A stretch of DNA of 48,070 bases, taken from Peptoniphilaceae bacterium (lineage in GTDB: Bacteria; Bacillota; Clostridia; Tissierellales; Peptoniphilaceae). Below the pieces are notes generated by a model, which had not been told where the DNA came from, searched no databases, and saw nothing but the letters and a program-made list of their open reading frames with translations. Of this stretch, positions 15,361 to 21,966 are shown piece by piece. Where the stretch lies: the NCBI GenBank assembly GCA_902363535.1, contig CABJAE010000016.1, positions 1 to 48,070 on the forward strand. The letters are read 5' to 3'. Position 1 is the first letter of the stretch; each line of letters opens with the position of its first letter. Made by a program: the position numbers and the translations under genes.

Positions 15361-16089
15361 TTACTCGTCGATGCCCGCGACAAAACTGATCCGCTTCGAT
15401 TGCGGCGTCGCGGGAGAAAAACTATAGCCGTCGTAGGCGGCGAGCGCCTTCAAGCCCGCTTCCCTTAAGCATTTTTCCACGGTCTTTTCATTGTATACAT
15501 ACTCTTCGTGGATTTCGTCGAAGCGCTCGTAGGAGCCGTCTTCTTCTTCCAAAAAGGCGGTGATGACGTAGCGATTCACGGCGCCGTCGAAGTGATTTTC
15601 CCACGTTAAAAAATAGCCCTCTTCGTCGCGAATTTCTTTTAAGTCGCCGTATTCCCGAAAACGGGCGGCGGTATTTAAGTCGAAGAGAAAGCGGCCGCCC
15701 GTTTTTAAATGGGCCCGAACCTGTTTAAAGCACGCCAAGAGATCCGCCTCATCGGGCAGGTAATTGAGCCCGTCGCAGAGGCAGAGGATCAAGTCGAAGG
15801 ATTTGCCGAAGGAAAAATTCCGCAGATCCATTTTTGTCCACTTGGCCCGGGGATTTTTGTAGAGGCGCCGGTAGGCCTGCATCAACATTTCTTCGGAACG
15901 ATCGAAGCCTACCACCGTGCCCATGGCCGTGAGTTTTTCCGTGAGCTTTCCCGTACCCATGGCCATTTCGAGAATGTCGAGCCGATCCCTTTCGCCGGCG
16001 ACTTGTTTCACCCAGCGAAAGGCCTCGTCGTAGTCGTAATTGGCCATAACGGCGTCGTAGATCAGGCTAAAGGCTTCGTATTCACTCAC
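15361..16089 (-). CDS. class I SAM-dependent methyltransferase
   Basis: 242 residues with a Rossmann-like methyltransferase core. Motif I is ILEMAMGTGKLT (about residues 39-50), the acidic end of strand 2 is VVGFDRSEEML, and motif IV-like FDLILCLCDGLNYL follows, then FLFDLNT. The C-terminal part has beta-rich sequence seen in methyltransferase_11/25-type proteins (WENHFDGAVNRYVI). The substrate cannot be read from sequence. The start is GTG at 16089, overlapping the sirtuin gene by 8 bp, with GGAG about 10 nt upstream; overlap suggests translational coupling. Confidence 0.82.
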   Translation of the reverse strand: MSEYEAFSLIYDAVMANYDYDEAFRWVKQVAGERDRLDILEMAMGTGKLTEKLTAMGTVVGFDRSEEMLMQAYRRLYKNPRAKWTKMDLRNFSFGKSFDLILCLCDGLNYLPDEADLLACFKQVRAHLKTGGRFLFDLNTAARFREYGDLKEIRDEEGYFLTWENHFDGAVNRYVITAFLEEEDGSYERFDEIHEEYVYNEKTVEKCLREAGLKALAAYDGYSFSPATPQSKRISFVAGIDE

Positions 16090-16813
16090 TGAGTCGCTTC
16101 TCCACTTCCGTTAAAATGGGCGAGGCTTCCCCGTCGAAAATCACCTCGGCATTGTGGTCGTAGGGCGTGGTGCCCTTGTTGATGATAATTAAATGCTCCA
16201 CCATTCGCGGAAGATAAGCCACGGGCATGACTTTCAGGGAGCTACCCACGACGATCATGGTGTCGGCTTTTTCCGTGGCGCGCACGGCGTCATCAAAAGC
16301 TTGAGGCATGGCGTCGCCGAAAAGAACCACATTGGTTCGCATCACGCCGCCGCATTTCGGGCATTTCGGAGGAATTTCCCCTGACTGCACGCGCTCGTCG
16401 AAGGCCTTGAAATCTTCCCGGTAGTTGCAGCGCTCACAACGGGCCGTGGAGGCGTCGCCGTGCACCTGAAGCACCTGCTTCGCGCCGGCCGCCTGATGCA
16501 GATCGTCGATGTTTTGCGTAATGATTTCGTGAATAATGCACTTCTCCTGCATTTTGGCCAAAGCTACGTGGCCCGGATTGGGCTCTTTGCCTTCCAGATC
16601 CTTTAAAATCGTGTAGCCTTCTTTGTAAAAGCGCTGAGGATTGCTTTCCAACACGCCGACGGACAGGGCGTCTTCCGGAATAAAATTCGTGTAGTAGCCC
16701 CTATCGCTTCTGAAATCGGGAATCCCTGATTCCGTGGAGATGCCGGCACCGGTTAAACAGACGGCATACTTCGCATTTTTTAGAATTTCTGTCGCTCTTG
16801 CTAATTTATCCAT
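16082..16813 (-). CDS. NAD-dependent protein deacylase, sirtuin (Sir2) family
   Basis: 243 residues, a compact bacterial sirtuin. It removes acyl groups from lysines using NAD+. Visible motifs: GAGISTESGIPDFRS (NAD binding, from residue 22), TQNIDDLH (about 99-105), catalytic H118 in VHGD, and four zinc ligands C126, C129, C151 and C154. The VVGSSLKVMPV motif follows. AGGAGG precedes two adjacent ATG codons at 16816 and 16813; the second gives better spacing. It sits between a CPBP protease gene and a methyltransferase gene in the hpt operon. The acyl preference is not clear from sequence. Confidence 0.94.
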   Translation of the reverse strand: MDKLARATEILKNAKYAVCLTGAGISTESGIPDFRSDRGYYTNFIPEDALSVGVLESNPQRFYKEGYTILKDLEGKEPNPGHVALAKMQEKCIIHEIITQNIDDLHQAAGAKQVLQVHGDASTARCERCNYREDFKAFDERVQSGEIPPKCPKCGGVMRTNVVLFGDAMPQAFDDAVRATEKADTMIVVGSSLKVMPVAYLPRMVEHLIIINKGTTPYDHNAEVIFDGEASPILTEVEKRLSE

Positions 16814-16823
16814 CATCGACCTC

Positions 16824-17699
16824 CTATACAAGTAATTGAATCATATAAACAGCTGCGAGCATGGCAATCGGAATCCACTCCTTGCGCCGCACCGCCTTTT
16901 TGCCGCGAGGTAAAGGCCTTTTTATGGAGGCGCGCAAAATCAAAGCCACGCCCACGGCGCCGGCCACGAGGAGCATCACCGTGGTGGCATTTTTTATGCC
17001 GCCCAGGCGAAGCACGAGCCCCGCCTTTGAAAAGGACGCGATCCACCGTTCGTTAAAGAAGTGGATAAACAGAATGGATGACAAATTATAAAGAAAATGG
17101 GAAAAAATACAGGCCTTTAAACCACCGTAGAGGTAAATATAGCCCAGAACCAATCCGAAGAGAAAGGGAGCCAAGCTGTTTTGCAATTCGAAATGAAAAA
17201 TGGCGAAAAGTGCCGCCGACAAAACCACGGCGCCCCTGGGGCTTCGGCGGGAAAACTGTTCGCACAAGACGCCGCGGAAAAAGAATTCCTCCATAATCGC
17301 CGGCGCCAGGGCCATGGTAAGGATTTGTTTAAAAAGGCCCACGTCGCCCCTGAGCAGGTCCAGATTTTGATTTTCCAAAAGATAAATGCGGCTCAAGGCA
17401 TCGAGAAAAATGCCGTTGATCACGAGGATGATGGGAAAGACGGCCACGGTCAAGAGCGCCGCCTCGCCAAGGGCCATGCCTCCGTGCTTTTTCCCGCCGT
17501 AGCGGCTCCTGAAATAAATCGCCGGGAGAAAAATCGCCACCGCCTCCGTGAGCACGATGCCGAAAAAAGGATCTCTCTTTGAAAACAGCGGCCCTAAGAG
17601 CAAAAACAAAATCGCCGCCGGGACGCACCAATAGAGCAGGCCAATGAAATTAATCTTCGTAGGTGTAGATGTAGAGTTTATTTCTGTAATACGGCCCAT
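16824..17699 (-). CDS. CPBP family intramembrane glutamic endopeptidase
   Basis: A 291-residue polytopic membrane protein with about 6-8 hydrophobic segments. It shows the CPBP/Abi (CAAX protease and bacteriocin-processing) motifs: EEFFFRG (EExxxR, about residue 137), the FAIFHF histidine motif and HFLYN. These glutamic proteases cleave membrane proteins; in Bacillota some give immunity to bacteriocins or process peptides. The ATG at 17699 overlaps the end of hpt by 50 bp and has no convincing ribosome binding site. The first ~15 residues are polar and may not be translated, so the true start could lie closer to 17650, perhaps at a non-ATG codon. Stop at 16824 is close to the sirtuin start. 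Confidence 0.85.
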   Translation of the reverse strand: MGRITEINSTSTPTKINFIGLLYWCVPAAILFLLLGPLFSKRDPFFGIVLTEAVAIFLPAIYFRSRYGGKKHGGMALGEAALLTVAVFPIILVINGIFLDALSRIYLLENQNLDLLRGDVGLFKQILTMALAPAIMEEFFFRGVLCEQFSRRSPRGAVVLSAALFAIFHFELQNSLAPFLFGLVLGYIYLYGGLKACIFSHFLYNLSSILFIHFFNERWIASFSKAGLVLRLGGIKNATTVMLLVAGAVGVALILRASIKRPLPRGKKAVRRKEWIPIAMLAAVYMIQLLV

Positions 17700-18171
17700 A
17701 ATTTAATCCATAGCCCACGATAAAGACATCGTCGATGGTAAATCCCGTAAAATCGGCGGAAAAATCCACTTGTCTGCGGGAGGGTTTGTCGAGCATCACC
17801 GCCGTTTTCACCGACAACGGCTCCATTTTTTCAATGGCTTCCGCCACCGTTTTAAGGGTGTGACCCGTGTCGATAATGTCGTCGACGATCAGCACGTGGC
17901 GGCCCTTCACCTCACTGCGCAAGTCGCCGAACACCTTCACATCCCCGGAAGAGGATTCGTTGTTTTCGTAGCTGGAGGTGGTCATAAAGTCGATTTCCAT
18001 TTTGCTCTTCATTTCCCGAACAAGGTCCGAGCAGAAGACGAAACAGCCGCGCAAAAGGCCGATAATCAGAATCTCTTCGCCGGCGTAGGCCGCGTCGATC
18101 TCCTTTGCCAATTCCCCGACGCGCTCGGCGATGGCTTCCCTCGAGTACAACACCAATTCTTTCTTTTCCAT
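17650..18171 (-). CDS. hpt: hypoxanthine phosphoribosyltransferase
   Basis: 173 residues. It salvages hypoxanthine and guanine to IMP and GMP with PRPP. The PRPP-binding motif HVLIVDDIIDTGHTL is complete and the N-terminal IIGLLRGCFVF and YENNESSSGDVKV regions fit bacterial HPRT. The C-terminal VGYGLNYGPYYRN contains the conserved Y-R ending. Start: ATG at 18171 (MEKKELVLYS) with AAGGAGGAG upstream; an ATG 8 codons earlier lies before this site. It is the first gene of the hpt-CPBP-sirtuin-methyltransferase-hslO series and has an extended -10 promoter 27 bp upstream. Confidence 0.95.
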   Translation of the reverse strand: MEKKELVLYSREAIAERVGELAKEIDAAYAGEEILIIGLLRGCFVFCSDLVREMKSKMEIDFMTTSSYENNESSSGDVKVFGDLRSEVKGRHVLIVDDIIDTGHTLKTVAEAIEKMEPLSVKTAVMLDKPSRRQVDFSADFTGFTIDDVFIVGYGLNYGPYYRNKLYIYTYED

Positions 18172-18197
18172 AGGCTCCTCCTTTTTACTTTCCATTC

Positions 18198-18206
18198 ATT
18201 ATATCA
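18198..18206 (-). promoter_or_regulatory. extended -10 promoter of hpt
   Basis: Minus strand TGATATAAT is a perfect -10 with the TGn extension. The -35 region is poor. It faces away from the promoter at 18234, with about 28 bp between the two elements. Confidence 0.7.
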
Positions 18207-18233
18207 GAATCCGGCCCATCTTTTCCCCTCGGG

Positions 18234-18242
18234 TGCTATAAT
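18234..18242 (+). promoter_or_regulatory. extended -10 promoter of the DUF4364 gene
   Basis: TGCTATAAT on the plus strand, a perfect extended -10 without a good -35. Transcription would start near 18249, only about 10 nt before the ATG at 18259, so the leader barely contains the AGGTGA site. Confidence 0.7.
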
Positions 18243-18258
18243 TCTTATAGGTGATACT

Positions 18259-18711
18259 ATGAAAAAGGAAACATTACACACATTGGCGGCGGACAAACTC
18301 TATCTCCTCTCCTCCATCGACGCCTGGAAGGGCCCGGTGAGGCGGAAAGATTTTTACGACGCCGTTTTAAACGAAGGGCGCATGAACTACTTCTTTCTGT
18401 GCCAATACATGAGCGAATTGTGCGATGCCGATTTTATCGAGGACGCGGACGAGATTCTTACCTTAACCGAAGAAGGCAAAGACGTCCTCGCCATGTTCGG
18501 CGATGCCGCCACTCCCGTGGTCCAAGAAGACGGGTTGCCCAAGGCGAGCTACGCCGTTTACGACGAGGGCAATTTCAGAGTCTATCAAAAGCGATTGGAC
18601 GACGTGCTCGTCTTTTCTCTGGCTTTATCGAAGGATGCCTTCAAAATAAGCTTTGAAAATGAAGATGACGGCGAGCAGGTGGAGGAATTAATTCGACGTT
18701 TCAATAGTTAA
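18259..18711 (+). CDS. DUF4364 family protein
   Basis: 150 residues. The N-terminal ~75 residues look like a winged helix (LAADKLYLLSSIDAW, then YFFLCQYMSELCDADFIEDADEI-type helices and wing), followed by a beta-rich domain (YAVYDEGNFRVYQKRLDDV). This matches DUF4364, a clostridial family often described as winged-helix-like but without a known target. The ATG at 18259 follows AGGTGA. It is transcribed away from hpt and stands alone; no terminator is obvious after it. A regulatory role is inference only. Confidence 0.75.
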   Translation: MKKETLHTLAADKLYLLSSIDAWKGPVRRKDFYDAVLNEGRMNYFFLCQYMSELCDADFIEDADEILTLTEEGKDVLAMFGDAATPVVQEDGLPKASYAVYDEGNFRVYQKRLDDVLVFSLALSKDAFKISFENEDDGEQVEELIRRFNS

Positions 18712-18848
18712 TACTTTTGAATTCAATTAAAAAGACGAAGGGACTTTTGAGTGATCCCATAAAGTTGGATTTCATGATCCATCGTTTGGGCACTCTAATG
18801 CTCCTCTCGCCTTTTTTTAATTATTTTCAATTGAAAAATTCCTGCCTT

Positions 18849-19265
18849 TTAAATTTGCTGCCAGTTTGCCTTCTCCAGTCCATTAAATTGATCTTCATTC
18901 TCTGAAAAAAGACGTCCACGGAAAGGTATTTCGTAAGCAATGGACTTTCCGATATGAAGAAAATGAATCGTGGCTTTTTTCGTCTCGCGATGGACCTCGA
19001 ATTTTTCTATTTCGCTCTCCGGGTAAAGGTAAAATTCCTTTTTGTCTGAGTTCGAAATTTCCTTTTCATAAATGCCCTTTTTATCGAAGACGAGGACAAA
19101 GGTTCTATTTGCTTCGTACGCATAAAGTCCATCGAGTAAAAAAAGCTTTAGTGTCGATTTCACCGGTCCATTATGTTTCATTGCAAAAAGATACTTCGCC
19201 TGAGCGCCGAATTTTTCTTCGACTTCTTTTTTTATTGCCTCATTGTCATTAAATAATAAGCCCAT
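18849..19265 (-). CDS. hypothetical protein paired with an XRE regulator
   Basis: 138 residues, soluble, not recognised. The N-terminus (MGLLFNDNEAIKKEVEEKFG) is helical, and residues ~25-115 alternate hydrophobic and charged positions as in a small beta barrel (LKLFLLDGLYAYEA, FVLVFDKKGIYEKE, KKEFYLYPESEIEKFEV, KKATIHFLHIGKSIAYEI). This pattern recalls PH-like/YokE-type stress domains, but I cannot confirm it. The ATG at 19265 has a perfect AGGAGG 6 nt upstream and lies 8 bp behind the regulator, so the two are cotranscribed and probably controlled by the operator at 19506-19544. No terminator with a clear T-run was found after it. Confidence 0.65.
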   Translation of the reverse strand: MGLLFNDNEAIKKEVEEKFGAQAKYLFAMKHNGPVKSTLKLFLLDGLYAYEANRTFVLVFDKKGIYEKEISNSDKKEFYLYPESEIEKFEVHRETKKATIHFLHIGKSIAYEIPFRGRLFSENEDQFNGLEKANWQQI

Positions 19266-19273
19266 CGTGCCTC

Positions 19274-19477
19274 CTATTTAAAAATAAATACATCAGTGAA
19301 CTCTTTCTCCAATACTTTCGCGATTTTATAGGCGGTCTCCAAGGTGGGGCTGATGGTGTTGTTCTCATAAGCCATAATGGAGCGACGCTTTAAACCCACG
19401 GCCTGGGCCAACTTTTGCTGCGAAAGATGCTTTTCTTTCCTAAATTCGCGTATTCTGTTTTCAATTTTTACGTCCAT
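19274..19477 (-). CDS. small XRE-family helix-turn-helix regulator
   Basis: 67 residues, a single Cro/CI-type HTH domain: NRIREFRKEKHLSQQKLAQ, VGLKRRSIMAYENN (recognition helix region), then SPTLETAYKIAKVLEKEF. There is no extra sensor domain. Regulators of this size usually bind operators in their own promoter. Start: ATG at 19477 with GAGGATGAGG just upstream. The strong paired inverted repeat 29 bp before the start is the obvious binding site, so autoregulation is likely. The neighbour downstream is the unknown 138-residue protein. Confidence 0.88.
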   Translation of the reverse strand: MDVKIENRIREFRKEKHLSQQKLAQAVGLKRRSIMAYENNTISPTLETAYKIAKVLEKEFTDVFIFK

Positions 19478-19505
19478 ACCTCATCCTCTTTGATTTGGCA
19501 CCACC

Positions 19506-19544
19506 GTACTATTTATAGTACATAGTTTGTACTATAAATAGTAC
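19506..19544. promoter_or_regulatory. paired palindromic operator of the XRE module
   Basis: GTACTATTTATAGTAC (19506-19521) and its exact reverse complement GTACTATAAATAGTAC (19529-19544) are separated by the 7 bp ATAGTTT. Each 16-mer is itself palindromic in its outer 6 bp (GTACTA/TAGTAC). The centre-to-centre distance is 23 bp, about two helical turns, so two dimers could bind on one face. TATAAA-like -10 candidates lie inside the repeats. Confidence 0.82.
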
Positions 19545-19784
19545 CACGAACTTCCTTTCCTGTAAATACTATCCCCACTTTAAGCAAACTTCGTCGAATG
19601 GATGGACGTAGAAAAAACGGATGTCGAATTTTTCAGCCTCCGTTTTTCTTACTCTGCTCATCCATATTAATCTATCTTTACCAGGCCTTACCACGGCATT
19701 TGCTTACGCAAATAAACGATTCATTAAATATTTTTTCTCTCCATTTGTTAAGTCTCCGGTTCGACCGGGGGTTATTTTTTATTC
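19545..19784. other. non-coding gap between the XRE operator and the methyltransferase gene
   Basis: No ORF with a ribosome binding site was found on either strand. The stretch is relatively A+T-rich and holds the terminator-like hairpin at 19613-19647. Small imperfect hairpins also occur, such as CCGGT-TCG-ACCGG near 19755 and ATTTGC-TTAC-GCAAAT near 19698. Nothing else is recognised. Confidence 0.6.
19611..19648 (-). terminator. terminator-like hairpin, probably for the methyltransferase gene
   Basis: Minus strand AAAAACGGA and TCCGTTTTT pair over 9 bp around a 17-nt loop and run into TTTTTTC. The position, 137 bp after the stop at 19785, is rather distant. It could work in both directions. 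Confidence 0.5.
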
Positions 19785-20282
19785 TCATGACTTCCTTTTC
19801 GGAAACCACGGAATCACGCGATTCACTTTTCTGCAATAGGTAAGGTATTCCTCCCCGAATTGACGAAAGAGCCACTTCTCTTCCGTCTGCTTCATTAACA
19901 GGGTGAGCATCGCCCAAAAGAGAATAGGCAGTAGGAGTAAGAGGTAATTGGCAGCGAAAAGAAGAGCCCCGGTAAAGAGAAAGAGGAAGGCACTGTATAC
20001 AGGGTTTCGAACGCAGCCGTAGACGCCGGTGGTCAAAAGCTTCCGCTCCCGAACTTTTTCGTTGATTCGTTGAAAGACCACCGCATGAACCCAGAGATAC
20101 ATGCCGCCCAATAAAAATAAAATGCCGAAGGCGACAAAAAAGAGTCGTCCCCGTTCCGCACAGCCCACCTTCAAATAGCCTCTGTCCCGAAACATGATTC
20201 CGAGCGTGGTTAAAAACAAACAGCTAAGTACATAAATCGGCCCTACGCCGAAAGCGGGCATTTTAAAATCGTCATAACTCAT
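19785..20282 (-). CDS. isoprenylcysteine/phospholipid methyltransferase-like membrane protein
   Basis: 165 residues with four hydrophobic segments. The C-terminal half carries the ICMT/PEMT signature: LLTTGVYGCVRNPVYSAF (G-Y-x-x-xRNP-x-Y), then two membrane stretches and EEKWLFRQFGEEYLTYCRKV with the EE pair and Y-x-x-Y spacing that form the SAM pocket in this family. Bacterial members methylate lipids or small molecules, and the substrate here is unknown. Start: ATG at 20282 with AGGAGG 5 nt upstream. It is a single gene with its own promoter next to the asp23 terminator. Confidence 0.85.
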   Translation of the reverse strand: MSYDDFKMPAFGVGPIYVLSCLFLTTLGIMFRDRGYLKVGCAERGRLFFVAFGILFLLGGMYLWVHAVVFQRINEKVRERKLLTTGVYGCVRNPVYSAFLFLFTGALLFAANYLLLLLPILFWAMLTLLMKQTEEKWLFRQFGEEYLTYCRKVNRVIPWFPKRKS

Positions 20283-20331
20283 GCATCCCTCCTGCGTTAT
20301 TTGTTTTTATTTGATATTATCTCTCAGGATT

Positions 20332-20360
20332 ATTATATAGTAAAACCGTTTTTCGGTCAC
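20332..20360 (-). promoter_or_regulatory. promoter of the ICMT-like gene
   Basis: Minus strand GTGACC (20360-20355), 17-bp spacer, TATAAT (20337-20332). It directly abuts the terminator at 20361-20397. Confidence 0.65.
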
Positions 20361-20397
20361 AAAAAAACAGATGCCGAGAGTCTCAGCATCTGTTTTT
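20361..20397 (-). terminator. strong bidirectional terminator after asp23
   Basis: ACAGATGC-c-GAGA and its partner TCTC-a-GCATCTGT form a stem of 12-13 bp with a very small loop. It has a run of A on the left (T on the minus strand) and TTTTTT on the right, so it can stop transcription both ways. Confidence 0.9.
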
Positions 20398-20429
20398 TCG
20401 CGAACTGATTTTATATCAAGTCCTTGGAT

Positions 20430-20930
20430 TTACCATTGACGGTTGTAGTCTTGTTTGTTGGATCCGACTTGATTGGAAATGCTCTTTTGTTTCTTTTCTT
20501 CGAAGTCTTTGCGGGTGAGTACGTCGACGACTTCCATATTGAGTTCCACGACGTCCAAGCCAGTCATAAGCTTCAGTTGTTTTTCCGTGTATTGTTTTAA
20601 TTCTTCGAAAATTCGCGGTGCCGATTGGCCGAATTCCAGAAGAATTTTTACGTCCAGCACAACTTCCTTGCCGTTGATCGTGGCATCGACGCCCTTGGTG
20701 TCGTTGGATGCGCCGAAGCTTTCCGTAATGCCGGAGATAAAGCCGCCTTTTAAGTCCAAGACGCCTTTGATTTCGCGGGCGGCCAGGGAGACGATTTTTT
20801 CTACGACGGAATCATTAAAGATCAAGGAATCTCTGTGCTCGACTTCTTTTGCTTCTTCGCCGGGAACTTCCGGCAAATCCTTTAAGGCTTCTTTTACTTC
20901 TTCAGCATTTTTTTTGATTTCGTTTGTCAT
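20430..20930 (-). CDS. Asp23/Gls24 family envelope stress protein
   Basis: 166 residues. An acidic N-terminal arm (about 1-40) precedes the Asp23 domain: SLIFNDSVVEKIVSLAAREIKGV, GGFISGITESFG, VVLDVKILLEFGQSAPRIFEEL and VVELNMEVVDVLT. In staphylococci Asp23 is tethered to the membrane by AmaP and is linked to cell-wall stress, and the same partners are encoded just upstream. The protein has no membrane segment itself. Start: ATG at 20930 (MTNEIKKNAE) with AAAGGA about 8 nt upstream; an earlier in-frame ATG lies before this site. The C-terminus is rich in Q, N and S. Confidence 0.92.
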   Translation of the reverse strand: MTNEIKKNAEEVKEALKDLPEVPGEEAKEVEHRDSLIFNDSVVEKIVSLAAREIKGVLDLKGGFISGITESFGASNDTKGVDATINGKEVVLDVKILLEFGQSAPRIFEELKQYTEKQLKLMTGLDVVELNMEVVDVLTRKDFEEKKQKSISNQVGSNKQDYNRQW

Positions 20931-20946
20931 GATCCGGTCCTTTCTC

Positions 20947-21282
20947 TTAACCAATGGAATCTAAAAACTTGAGTACGACGGGATTGCGGTCGAAGAAACC
21001 GCCTACCACAAAGCCCGCGCCGATTAAAATGGCGAGGAGCAGGGTTTTGAAAAATCCGATGGTGATGAATAAAATCCCGATAACGAGGCCCATCACCATG
21101 CCGCCGACGGTTTTTTTGTAGCGTCTCAAGAGGGGAGAGGAAAACAAATTTCCCAATCGCCTTCTTCCCGCAGGCGCGCTTGCGCTTTCCGCAATTCGGG
21201 GCGCTGCGGCATTTTGCGGAACGATGTCGTAATCACCTAAATAATGCAACTGCTGCTGTTCATCTTGTGTAAATAATCGCAT
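20947..21282 (-). CDS. DUF2273 family small membrane protein
   Basis: 111 residues. The C-terminal half has two hydrophobic helices, KTVGGMVMGLVIGILFITIG and LLLAILIGAGFVVGGFF, the typical DUF2273 pattern found between amaP and asp23 genes. The N-terminal ~50 residues (RLFTQDEQQQLHYLGDYDIV, then an Ala/Pro/Arg stretch) are an extension, since many DUF2273 proteins are only about 60-80 residues. The ATG at 21282 is preceded by GGGGTGAGG, which overlaps the stop codon of amaP; a TTG five codons upstream is an alternative. Confidence 0.85.
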   Translation of the reverse strand: MRLFTQDEQQQLHYLGDYDIVPQNAAAPRIAESASAPAGRRRLGNLFSSPLLRRYKKTVGGMVMGLVIGILFITIGFFKTLLLAILIGAGFVVGGFFDRNPVVLKFLDSIG

Positions 21283-21286
21283 CGCC

Positions 21287-21853
21287 TCACCCCGCAACCT
21301 GTTCTGTCTTCACTTCACCGGGCTCGGTGAGGGTGATTTCCACATCGCCTACGGGATAGCCCACGTAGTTTTCCAAATTTTCCCGCACGCGTTCCTGAAT
21401 GGATTCAGCCAACGCGTCCAGATTGGTAACTTCCGCAACGCCGCAGGTGATCTTCGATCGAATCGTAGGCTCTTTGCCTCCGTGGATATCCACGGACACT
21501 TCGGGCCGGGTCACTTCGGTAAAATTTTTCACCGTACATGCCACGACCGAGCGCACCGACGATTCTGTTAAATACACTTCGCCGTCTCCATGCTTGATGC
21601 GAATGCTTCTTTCCCGCGTCTTTACGGTTAATGAGCGCAGGAAAAGGAACAATCCGTAGACAGCTGTAAGAGCCGCAAATACGGAAAAGGCATAAAAACC
21701 CCATTCCTCATTTAAAATCCCGATCAACGCTTCCTGCCACCGGCCGAGACCGACGGCATTGCCGTAAAATGAAAAGAAACAAACGCAGGCAAAGACGAGA
21801 AGTACCAGGGCCACGAGAATATCCATGGCCTTCTTACTCTTTCTCACAAACAT
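21287..21853 (-). CDS. amaP: alkaline shock response membrane anchor protein AmaP
   Basis: 188 residues. Two membrane helices near the N-terminus (KAMDILVALVLLVFACVCFF and FYAFSVFAALTAVYGLFLFL) precede a cytoplasmic domain related to Asp23, with VYLTESSVRSVVACTVKNFT and a C-terminal VGDVEITLTEPGEV. This is the AmaP layout; it anchors Asp23 at the membrane. The ATG at 21853 (MFVRKSKK) follows AAGGGAGG closely. A perfect hairpin (21864-21881) sits just before the ribosome binding site. First gene of amaP-DUF2273-asp23. Confidence 0.88.
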   Translation of the reverse strand: MFVRKSKKAMDILVALVLLVFACVCFFSFYGNAVGLGRWQEALIGILNEEWGFYAFSVFAALTAVYGLFLFLRSLTVKTRERSIRIKHGDGEVYLTESSVRSVVACTVKNFTEVTRPEVSVDIHGGKEPTIRSKITCGVAEVTNLDALAESIQERVRENLENYVGYPVGDVEITLTEPGEVKTEQVAG

Positions 21854-21863
21854 GCCTCCCTTA

Positions 21864-21881
21864 ACACGAGTCCTCTCGTGT
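21864..21881 (-). promoter_or_regulatory. hairpin directly before the amaP ribosome binding site
   Basis: Minus strand ACACGAG-AGGA-CTCGTGT, a perfect 7-bp stem with a tetraloop. It ends a few nt from AAGGGAGG. There is no T-run, so it is not a terminator; control of translation or a protein site are possible. Confidence 0.6.
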
Positions 21882-21966
21882 GATCTTTCCTTCTTCTTAC
21901 ACTTTACCCTTCGCGATGGGAGATTACGCATTAAGCACCTATAAATTCCATGGTTTTATAAAAAAC

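Noticed and set aside
18824..18837. Palindrome TTTTCAATTGAAAA as a terminator of the DUF4364 gene
   Set aside because: It is A+T-only apart from two C/G pairs, lacks a T-run and has no loop, so it is weak evidence for termination.
18717..18905. Plus-strand ORF of 62 residues after the DUF4364 gene
   Set aside because: It has no convincing ribosome binding site, has a composition typical of A+T-rich gap translation, and runs into the 3' end of the well-supported 138-residue gene on the other strand.
19598..19843. Plus-strand ORFs between the XRE operator and the methyltransferase gene
   Set aside because: Two overlapping frames, no ribosome binding site, and they overlap the end of the clear ICMT-like gene.
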